Shown here in pieces: positions 13,534-18,976 of a stretch of 18,976 nucleotides of DNA. The translations under genes were made by a program, and so were the position numbers. The DNA is taken from contig DETS01000092.1 in assembly GCA_002361735.1 (NCBI GenBank), positions 1 to 18,976 of the forward strand, given 5' to 3'. The first letter of the stretch is position 1; each line of letters starts with the position of its first letter. The notes under the pieces are model-generated. The model searched no databases. It worked only from the letters and a program-made list of their open reading frames with translations, and was not told where the DNA came from. This DNA comes from Lachnospiraceae bacterium UBA3282. Lineage in GTDB: Bacteria > Bacillota > Clostridia > Lachnospirales > Lachnospiraceae.

Positions 13534-14055
13534 ATGGTTTACTTTTCTAACGAGCAGATTATCATCCGCGATATGGAGCAGGCGGACGCGCAGGCCATTA
13601 CGGATGCGGAAATCGAACAGGGGTGGGACGCATCCGTTACAAAATATCATAAAAGATTAGAAGACCAAAGAGCGGGGAAAGCGATTTCTCTGGTTGCGGA
13701 ATGTGCCGGCAGACCGGTTGGCTATATCAATGTATATCCGGACTGTGCATCGGGCGCATTTGGCGGAAAGGGCTATCCGGAGATAGTTGACTTTGGTGTT
13801 TTGGAGAAATATCGGAATAGAGGAATTGGTTCGATTTTAATGGATGTCGCGGAAGAAATCGCCGCCAAATATGCGGATATCGTATACCTTGGCGTCGGAC
13901 TTCACAGTGGCTATGGAAGCGCGCAGAGAATGTATGTAAAGCGCGGTTATATACCGGATGGTTCCGGCGTATGGTATCAGGATAAAGTATGCGAACCGTA
14001 TGAAGCGTGCCAAAACGATGACGATCTGGTATTATATTTTTCAAAGAAATTGTGA
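13534..14055 (+). CDS. GNAT-family N-acetyltransferase
   Basis: A 173-aa acetyltransferase of the GNAT fold that would transfer acetyl from acetyl-CoA to an amine. Motif A is VDFGVLEKYRNRGIGSILMD (about residues 86-105), where RNRGIG is the pyrophosphate-binding Q/RxxGxG/A loop. Motif B follows as AQRMYVKRGYIPDGSGVWY, typical of the family's C-terminal strand pair. GGGGGGAG precedes the ATG at 13534 with 7-8 nt spacing. The acceptor is not readable; relatives act on aminoglycosides, ribosomal proteins or small metabolites. Strand and spacing (39 bp) allow co-transcription with the hypothetical gene upstream. Confidence 0.88.
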   Translation: MVYFSNEQIIIRDMEQADAQAITDAEIEQGWDASVTKYHKRLEDQRAGKAISLVAECAGRPVGYINVYPDCASGAFGGKGYPEIVDFGVLEKYRNRGIGSILMDVAEEIAAKYADIVYLGVGLHSGYGSAQRMYVKRGYIPDGSGVWYQDKVCEPYEACQNDDDLVLYFSKKL

Positions 14056-14065
14056 GGTGAGTATT

Positions 14066-14089
14066 ATGAAATTAAAACGTTTGCTCTAG
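14066..14089 (+). other. Seven-residue ORF with a strong ribosome-binding site
   Basis: GAGGTGAG overlaps the GNAT stop and is well placed before ATG AAA TTA AAA CGT TTG CTC TAG (MKLKRLL). After the TAG the same frame stays open for 29 more codons to TAA at 14177. It may be a small leader ORF for the HTH gene or the remains of a broken gene. The rest of 14090-14208 holds only a partial GC-rich inverted repeat (ATGCGG near 14093 and CCGCAT near 14142). Confidence 0.3.
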
Positions 14090-14208
14090 CTCCATGCGGT
14101 TTTTGTATTGGCGATGCGTGTGGAGCGTAAAAAATGTCGCCGCATTTCATTACTGAATGATACAGAATCCGCATTCTAATTAAAATTAGGATTAAGGAGC
14201 GGTTCAGG

Positions 14209-14478
14209 ATGAAATATGAAAATGCAGATCGTATTTTCCCGAAAGAATTGCTGTATGAAATCAGACGATTTATGCCGGAAGGATATGTATATATTTCACC
14301 TCAAAGCGGTCGTAAGAAATGGGGAAGTGTTTCGGGACAAAAAGAGGAGTTGGAAAAAAGAAATCAGAAAATATATGAGGAATATCATTCCGGCAAAAGT
14401 ATTGATGCGATTTCAAGGGAAAATTATTTATCGAAAAGTTCTATTTACAGAATATTGAAACAAGTTGAATGTATGTAA
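14209..14478 (+). CDS. CD3324 family protein (Mor-like HTH DNA-binding protein)
   Basis: An 89-aa protein of the CD3324 family, small cytoplasmic proteins common in Clostridia and related to the Mor transcription activator fold. The N terminus (NADRIFPKELLYEIRRFM) forms the first helix, and YVYISPQ with GRKKWGSVSGQKEELEKRN is the family core. The C-terminal helix-turn-helix is IDAISRENYLSKSSIYRIL. GGAG lies about nine bases before the ATG at 14209. The length equals that of relatives (about 85-95 aa). It is single-gene and ends at a strong terminator. The role in the cell is unknown; DNA binding is inferred from the fold. Confidence 0.8.
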   Translation: MKYENADRIFPKELLYEIRRFMPEGYVYISPQSGRKKWGSVSGQKEELEKRNQKIYEEYHSGKSIDAISRENYLSKSSIYRILKQVECM

Positions 14479-14483
14479 TTGTT

Positions 14484-14533
14484 GGAGCTGTTGCAAAAGT
14501 AGATGAATCTACCGGAGCAACAGCTCCGTTTTA
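14484..14533 (+). terminator. Intrinsic terminator after the CD3324-type gene
   Basis: GGAGCTGTTGC (14484-14494) pairs perfectly with GCAACAGCTCC (14517-14527), with an inner GTAGA/TCTAC stem in the loop, followed by GTTTTAC. It separates this gene from the nucleotidyltransferase. Confidence 0.8.
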
Positions 14534-14656
14534 CTGAAAATACGAAATAGAGTTTTCGGCAGATAAAATGATTTGTTTTTGTGCTATATTAAACTTAAGC
14601 TTTTGGGGACTACTTGTAGAATATCTATTTAGGAAAAATTGGAGGGAGAGAGTGTT

Positions 14657-15427
14657 ATGCTATATCAGGGGTTATTAGATGAAATCGTAGAGCAAAGCAA
14701 GCAAATATTCGGTGAGGAGTTAATAGGAATTTATCTGCACGGTTCTATGGCTATGGGATGTTTTCATGCGGATAAAAGTGATATTGATCTGATTTTGGTG
14801 ATTAGGGATTGTATCACGGATACACAGAAATTGCAGTTTATGAACTATATCGTAGATGCTAATAAAATAGCTCCCGGCAAAGGAATTGAACTGAGTATTG
14901 TAAAACAGAAGTATTGTAAACCTTTTGTATATCCGACACCGTTTGAACTGCATTTTTCAAATGCGCATAAACAGTGGTTTGCAGACAATCCGGCGGATTA
15001 TATTCAAAAAATGAACGGGACGGATAAGGATCTGGCTGCGCATTTTAAAGTGATAAAAAGCTATGGCATTGTCCTGTATGGGGCCAAGATCGATGAGATA
15101 TTTGCGGATGTACCAAGAAAAGATTATATTGACAGCATTTGGAATGATATCAGCGGGGCAAAAGAAGAAATATTAGAAAACCCTGTATACATTATTTTAA
15201 ATTTATGCAGAGTGGCAGCGTTTCTCAAAAATGATCTGGTTCTTTCAAAAAAGCAGGGCGGGGAATGGGCGGTCAAGCATCTTGCTTCCAAATATCATGC
15301 TTTGATCTCTAACGCATTGCAATGTTATATAGACGGAGCGGACATGGAGATAGACAAGAGAGAAGGTCGGGAATTTGCTGATGATATGATATCGTTGATA
15401 AAAACTATGATGTGTACAGACGAATAA
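14657..15427 (+). CDS. ANT(3'')-like aminoglycoside nucleotidyltransferase
   Basis: A 256-aa nucleotidyltransferase resembling AadA. Residues 29-49 contain the nucleotidyltransferase signature GSMAMGCFHADKSDIDL with metal-binding Asp42 and Asp44. Glu79 in KGIELSIV falls where AadA has its catalytic base. The C-terminal helical DUF4111-type domain, with NLCRVAAFLKN and WAVKHLASKYHALI, matches the substrate-binding region of ANT(3'')/ANT(9) enzymes. Relatives adenylylate streptomycin and spectinomycin, but chromosomal Clostridia homologues often show no measured resistance. ATG 14657 is chosen over TTG 14639 because GGAGG (14641-14645) lies between them. It is flanked by a terminator upstream and followed by an AT-rich gap, so it is probably monocistronic. 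It is not in an integron context. Confidence 0.8.
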   Translation: MLYQGLLDEIVEQSKQIFGEELIGIYLHGSMAMGCFHADKSDIDLILVIRDCITDTQKLQFMNYIVDANKIAPGKGIELSIVKQKYCKPFVYPTPFELHFSNAHKQWFADNPADYIQKMNGTDKDLAAHFKVIKSYGIVLYGAKIDEIFADVPRKDYIDSIWNDISGAKEEILENPVYIILNLCRVAAFLKNDLVLSKKQGGEWAVKHLASKYHALISNALQCYIDGADMEIDKREGREFADDMISLIKTMMCTDE

Positions 15428-15460
15428 ATACCGTTAAAAGATGTCGCAAATATACAAGAC

Positions 15461-15479
15461 ATAAAATTGTAAATTTTAT
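15461..15479. repeat. Perfect AT-rich dyad
   Basis: ATAAAATT-GTA-AATTTTAT is a perfect 8-bp inverted repeat between the nucleotidyltransferase gene and the solute-binding gene. It could be an operator or a weak 3' hairpin; no T run or GC core supports a terminator. Confidence 0.4.
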
Positions 15480-15554
15480 AAAATCTCCCTAACAAACTAT
15501 GATCTGTTATGACAATATAGGTGTAACGGTCAATTTTACAGGGAGGAAATGAAA

Positions 15555-16142
15555 ATGAAATGTAAGAGACTGACAGCGCTTCTGTTGACAGCGGCAATGA
15601 CAGCATCCGTGCTTGCAGGCTGCGGCGACAGTGCGGATAGCGGGACGCAAACCGCACAGGAGCCGGCAACCGAAGGAGGGACCGATGAAACGGCGGCGCC
15701 GGCTGATTCCGGTAATGATTCCGGAAACAAGGAAATTATTGACTTTACGATGTTTATCGCCATGCCGGGCGCCGAGATTGATGATGGCAATGAAATACAG
15801 GAAATCATCGCACAAAAGACCGGCGTAAGAGTAAAAGAAACATGGCTTACCGGGCAGTCTGCGGCTGAGGCTGTGGGAACGATCATTGCGGGAGGGGAGT
15901 ATCCTGATTTTATAGACGGCGGCGACGGTCAGATGGCATTGTATGATGCCGGGGCGTTGGTGCCTTGGGATGATTATCTGGAAAAACATCCCAAGTTAAA
16001 GGAAATGTACTCCGATGAGGAGTGGGACAGATTCCGTCAGGCGGACGGTAAGATTTACTGGGCGAATATTTTCCAGAATACATATGGCGAGTCCAAAGCG
16101 ACCAAGCTCGATGATCCATACCGAGATTCATTTTGCGGATGA
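15555..16142 (+). pseudogene. LplA-type ABC solute-binding lipoprotein, truncated
   Basis: The N-terminal third of a large carbohydrate-binding lipoprotein. It has a basic start, a hydrophobic signal and lipobox VLAGC with lipidated Cys near residue 23, then an acidic Ser/Thr/Gly-rich linker typical of Gram-positive lipoproteins. The mature domain starts at IIDFTMFIAMPGAEIDDGNE, followed by TGVRVKETWL and GGEYPDFIDGG, as in LplA-family proteins (about 500-560 aa). Homology ends near TYGESKATK (16105), after which about 11 codons in an unrelated context lead to TGA. No permease genes follow. ATG 15555 is chosen because GGGAGG (15541-15546) is 8 nt away but only 2 nt from ATG 15549. The remaining product could be secreted but would not bind ligand normally. 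Confidence 0.75.
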
Positions 16143-16197
16143 AATTGCATGGGGCATTCTGCCTTATGTTCCCTTGCAGTACGAGGAGCAGTCATAG
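16117..16197 (+). pseudogene. C-terminal gene fragment
   Basis: One base out of frame with the truncated lipoprotein, the sequence IHFADEIAWGILPYVPLQYE followed by EQS and TAG reads like a genuine protein C terminus, with no start codon of its own. It is probably what remains of the gene on the other side of the deletion. Its family is not recognised. Confidence 0.35.
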
Positions 16198-16235
16198 GAA
16201 TTTCAGAGTTGACACCAGAAAATATGTTCGGCATA

Positions 16236-16284
16236 ATAACGCATAGAACAAATGTTCTTAAATGACCTTTGCTCTATGCGTTAT
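16236..16284. terminator. Long inverted repeat in a gene-free stretch
   Basis: ATAACGCATAGA (16236-16247) pairs perfectly with TCTATGCGTTAT (16273-16284), with a 25-nt loop that contains its own GAACA/TGTTC pair. There is no clean T run, so it may act as a weak terminator or RNA-stability element. The rest of 16285-16487 shows only a smaller hairpin (TATCAAACC near 16408 with GGTTTTGATA near 16424) and the Shine-Dalgarno site of the Nudix gene. Confidence 0.5.
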
Positions 16285-16487
16285 ATTCGTACATACAAGG
16301 TTCCGTTGCGTACGGCTATATGTATCATTGTTTGTCTTTGAGCGGATGAGGTGATAATGTTGATTATGACAAAGAAATGAGCAGGAGCGTATGTTTTACC
16401 CAAAATATCAAACCTGTTTTTTATGGTTTTGATAAAATGAAGTAATATGCCGGCATTTATACTGATCGGGAAGGGAGATACATAGTT

Positions 16488-16982
16488 ATGCGTTTTCAGT
16501 ATTGCCCCTATTGTGGGAAGAAAGCAGAAAAAAGAACAATTGGAGACGAGGGATTGATTCCGTATTGCACGCAATGTGAGGTGCCGTTATGGGATATTTT
16601 TACGACCTGTATTATCGCGGCGGTTGTGAATGAATGCGGTGAGATTGCGCTGCTGCGGCAAAATTACGTTTCATCAACGAATTACGTATGTGTTGCCGGT
16701 GTCATGAAGCCGGGGGAATCCGCGGAGGAGACGGTAGTGCGTGAGGTTTCAGAGGAATTAGGGCTGGACGTAACGTCGGTGGCGTTTGTCAAAAGCTATC
16801 CTTATGAGAAAAAGGAAATGCTGATGCTAGGATTTAAGGCGGTTGCGGGGAGAAAGGATTTTACGCTGTCAGGGGAAGTGGATACGGCGCAGTGGGTGAA
16901 ATTTGAGGATGCCCCGGGACTGCTTCGCGAGGGCAGTATCGCGTGGCAACTTGTGAATGAGGTGATAGGGGAAAGGCGGTAA
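16488..16982 (+). CDS. Nudix hydrolase with N-terminal zinc ribbon
   Basis: A 164-aa hydrolase that cleaves nucleoside diphosphates linked to another group. A zinc ribbon is formed by Cys6, Cys9, Cys27 and Cys30 (CPYC and CTQC). The Nudix box GX5EX7REUXEEXGU is complete from Gly71 to Gly92: Glu77, Arg85, Glu86, Glu89 and Glu90 supply metal binding and catalysis. This zinc ribbon plus Nudix layout recalls NudC (NADH pyrophosphatase) but is shorter, about 164 against 260 aa, and lacks the NudC N-terminal domain and its SQPWPFPxS motif. It therefore belongs to the small zinc-ribbon Nudix group whose substrate is not fixed. AAGGGAG lies upstream of ATG 16488. It is apparently monocistronic and intact. 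Confidence 0.9.
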   Translation: MRFQYCPYCGKKAEKRTIGDEGLIPYCTQCEVPLWDIFTTCIIAAVVNECGEIALLRQNYVSSTNYVCVAGVMKPGESAEETVVREVSEELGLDVTSVAFVKSYPYEKKEMLMLGFKAVAGRKDFTLSGEVDTAQWVKFEDAPGLLREGSIAWQLVNEVIGERR

Positions 16983-17138
16983 GAAAGAATCGACTATCAG
17001 AATTTTTACATGGGATTGAAGAAATTTTGTCAATTTAGCTAACATATTGCAAGCGGCACAGACTATATGATAAAGACAGTATTATTAGCTTGGTTAATTT
17101 GAGATTCTGCGATGCGGGATCATGGGAGAGGGGGAGTT

Positions 17139-17402
17139 ATGATTTTTATTGAGGAAAACAGCAGAATATGGGATGACCGTTCTGCGCGTAATGACAAATG
17201 GTCTGTTCCCGTTACAAGTGAAATGATCCGGCAAGCCAGAGACGGGTCATGGAGTATTGTCTTGACGACTGAAAAACCTGTACCCAGAGATTGGTTTCCT
17301 GAAAGATTAGACGATAAAAAAGTTTTATGTCTGGCGAGCGGCGGGAGCGCATTGGATCAATATATTCACTCGTCCATGGCTACGAAGGCAATTAAGTTGT
17401 AG
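17139..17402 (+). pseudogene. SAM-dependent methyltransferase with large internal deletion
   Basis: The first 65 or so residues match the N terminus of a class I SAM methyltransferase common in Clostridia (FIEENSRIWDDRS, then NDKWSVPVTSEMI, then VLTTEKPVPRDWFPE, then KKVLCLASGG, the beta-1 strand and SAM-binding loop). At GGS the sequence jumps to LDQYIHSSMATKAIKL, which looks like the last strand of the same family (usual ending FIATKAIK). The total is 87 aa, where about 250 is normal, so about 160 residues appear to be deleted in frame. The remaining product lacks the SAM pocket beyond motif I and would be inactive. GGGGGAG precedes ATG 17139. The next damaged methyltransferase begins directly after its TAG in the same frame. 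Confidence 0.65.
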
Positions 17403-18014
17403 TTGAGGAGGAATAAGCCGGCTCCGTTTTTGAAATACAATAAACTGCCGGATCAATGTGTTGTTGCATTTATGAAAGAACATCAAATTAAAAGTGCTTG
17501 TGAGTTTGGATGCGGAGAGGGACGGAACGCAATTTATCTTGCAAAAAAGGGCGTTGATACAGAAGCATATGATTTATCGGAGATTGCAATCGAAAATGCC
17601 AAAAAGATCGCAAGAGAAAGCGGGGCGGAAAAAGCAGTCTTTCAGACGGGAGATATTTTTGCACTGGATTTTAATGGAAAAAAGTTTGAGTTAGTCATAG
17701 ATAGTGGCGTCTTTCATCATCTGGCGCCGCATAGGCGTTTACAATATAGAGATATCGTATCCAATATATTAGCAGAAAATGGTTATTTCATTTTACTGTG
17801 CTTTGCTGCGGGCGAAGACGGTGCGGACGAAGTGGATGACTATGAGTTTTACAGAAGCAAACAAACGGGAGTTGCATATACGGAAGAAAGACTGAAAGAA
17901 TTTTGAGGAGGAAAATTTGATGTCACAGCATTACGTAAGGGAGAGAATGTCATAGATGATCAAATGTGGGAAAGTGAATATTTGTATATATGTGTGTTCA
18001 AAAAAATCAGTTAG
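17403..18014 (+). pseudogene. Second SAM methyltransferase gene, N-terminal loss and in-frame TGA
   Basis: Class I methyltransferase core: NKPAPFLKYNKLPDQCVV, then SACEFGCGEGRNAIYLAKKG (motif I, SAM-binding), EAYDLSEIAIENAKKIA, and ELVIDSGVFHHLAPHRR (motif IV region). No ATG or ribosome site precedes RNKPAPF; the first 15-20 residues usual for this family are missing and a TAG stands immediately upstream. TGA at 17904-17906 interrupts the frame after EERLKEF, yet the same frame continues convincingly with KFDVTALRKGENVIDDQMW and ESEYLYICVFKKIS to TAG at 18012, the expected C-terminal strands. So the gene was about 220 codons and now has at least two lesions. A short product of up to 167 residues from a TTG is possible but unlikely to be functional. 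Confidence 0.7.
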
Positions 18015-18049
18015 CAGGATGATTTCTTTTTTATGAAAAAAAGATTGTG

Positions 18050-18068
18050 CTATATATAGAATATATAG
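18050..18068. repeat. AT-rich inverted repeat before the AraC gene
   Basis: CTATATA (18050-18056) and TATATAG (18062-18068) form a 7-bp dyad with a 5-nt centre, 51 bp before the regulator start. It may be a promoter or autoregulatory site; the AT content makes chance plausible. Confidence 0.3.
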
Positions 18069-18118
18069 TTTGAAACTTTTAAATCGGAGTTTGTCAGAAT
18101 GATCGACTGACAGGATGG

Positions 18119-18946
18119 ATGGACAAGATGATATATCGACCATTGACGGCAACGCCTTTCAAATGTAATGTTGCTTATCAGGAAATAGAGCCATGCAAGG
18201 TGCTGCAGCCTTATGTCAGGTGCTTTTGGGGTGGGGAATATGACTGTCCGGATACAGAAAGGGACGCGTCCTTTGATATCATTATTCCCGATACCTGTGT
18301 AGATATCATATATTGTATTGATGATGCAGGCAATATGATGTCTTCCGGATTCAACGGAGTTAATGACAGAACTTTTTGGCTGCAAAATAGCGTAAGCCCG
18401 GATCATAGGATATTTACGTTTGCCATTCGCTTCTATGCGTGGGGCGCCTATGTTTTTTCCGAGGATTCTTTAGCGGGAACGCTAAACGGGCTCTGTGATG
18501 TCAGGGAAAGATTTAACTGGCTGGATCGGAAATTGCGCAGCCGTCTGGCGGAGCCGGGGAATCTGTGGAATCTGATTCAATTCACAGAATTGCTTTTTTT
18601 AGAAAAATTGGAGAATGCGAGACATAATAAGCGTGTAGATGGGATTATGAGTGATATTCTCCGACATCAGGGATCGTTAGATATCAAACGGTTATCGCAG
18701 GAGAATTTCATCAGTGAAAGGCAGATGGAGCGGCTTTTTGGAGAATATATCGGAATTACTCCTAAAAAACTGAGTAATCTGATACGGTACCAATATCTGT
18801 GGAGGGATATTGTAAGTCAGAGTCACTTTGATATAGCGAATGCGGTTTATAAGTATGGGTATACGGATGAGTCGCATTTGATGCGGGAATTTAAGCGCTA
18901 TCATTCCATGAATATTCGAGAGGCAAGAGAACTGGCTTTACGGTAA
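18119..18946 (+). CDS. AraC-family transcriptional regulator (DUF6597-type sensor domain)
   Basis: A 275-aa regulator. The N-terminal domain (about residues 15-130) contains LQPYVRCFWGGEY and DIIIPDTCVDIIYCID, followed by GVNDRTFWL and FAIRFYAWGAYVF, the pattern of the DUF6597 ligand-sensing domain. The C-terminal AraC double HTH has its first unit in DIKRLSQENFISERQMERLF and its second in FDIANAVYKYGYTDESHLMREF, with FKRYHSMNIREARE close to the family signature. Ligand domain first, HTH last, is typical of this subgroup. The start is taken at ATG 18119; ATG 18128 (three codons on) is an alternative with slightly better spacing to GGATGG. The target is unknown. It follows two broken methyltransferase genes and a T-rich gap, and ends 30 bp from the window edge. 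Confidence 0.85.
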   Translation: MDKMIYRPLTATPFKCNVAYQEIEPCKVLQPYVRCFWGGEYDCPDTERDASFDIIIPDTCVDIIYCIDDAGNMMSSGFNGVNDRTFWLQNSVSPDHRIFTFAIRFYAWGAYVFSEDSLAGTLNGLCDVRERFNWLDRKLRSRLAEPGNLWNLIQFTELLFLEKLENARHNKRVDGIMSDILRHQGSLDIKRLSQENFISERQMERLFGEYIGITPKKLSNLIRYQYLWRDIVSQSHFDIANAVYKYGYTDESHLMREFKRYHSMNIREARELALR

Positions 18947-18976
18947 AAATGGGGCTCTTCATGGGTAATAGTGGGT

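Noticed and set aside
14657..15427. Part of an integron or resistance cassette, because the gene is aadA-like.
   Set aside because: No attC-like site, integrase or other cassette is nearby, and the composition is that of the host region.
17904..17906. Selenocysteine or tryptophan recoding of TGA.
   Set aside because: No Cys-equivalent catalytic position, no convincing selenocysteine hairpin just downstream, and the gene is damaged elsewhere. A nonsense change is simpler.

Overview
The window looks like a chromosomal segment from a Gram-positive anaerobe of the Clostridia, most likely Lachnospiraceae. The reasons are moderate GC with strong purine-rich Shine-Dalgarno sites, lipoprotein solute-binding proteins, a GH36 alpha-galactosidase of the Firmicutes type, a CD3324-family small HTH protein, a FeoB-associated Cys-rich protein and several AraC regulators. 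The assignment is from protein character only. No RNA genes, IS elements or CRISPR arrays are visible.

Left part (1-2658). A flavodoxin-like reductase and a tiny Cys-rich membrane protein run on the + strand from a clear promoter and end at a bidirectional terminator. They converge with a minus-strand MFS drug-efflux-type transporter. That transporter has a near-consensus promoter and a leader of about 200 nt. The leader encodes a 12-residue peptide overlapping two mutually exclusive 10-bp hairpins, which is the architecture of a ribosome-controlled attenuator. I consider this the most interesting signal in the window.

Sugar region (2659-8273). A solute-binding lipoprotein is cut off at about residue 227 and runs into the 5'-truncated, frameshifted remains of a hybrid sensor kinase, whose last receiver domain also has an internal deletion. 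An intact GH36 alpha-galactosidase follows, with a family-6-type (hypoxanthine/deoxyinosine) DNA glycosylase overlapping its end.

Metal region (8277-11134). An ArsR-type repressor is divergent from a free-standing HMA metal-binding protein and a Zn/Cd/Pb-type P1B ATPase that lacks its own HMA domain. The divergent promoters overlap and flank an operator-like dyad. A terminator-like hairpin separates the HMA gene from the ATPase gene.

Right part (11135-18976). This is a string of small accessory genes: an AraC regulator with a GyrI-like effector domain preceded by an array of three hairpins, an unrecognised 367-aa protein, a GNAT acetyltransferase, a CD3324-type HTH protein, an ANT(3'')-like nucleotidyltransferase, a truncated LplA-type solute-binding protein, a zinc-ribbon Nudix hydrolase, two damaged SAM methyltransferase genes and a second AraC regulator. 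Damage clusters in certain genes. Several are internally deleted with both ends of the gene still recognisable, and one methyltransferase has an in-frame TGA. This is either real gene decay by short-homology deletion or an assembly problem, and read mapping would settle which.
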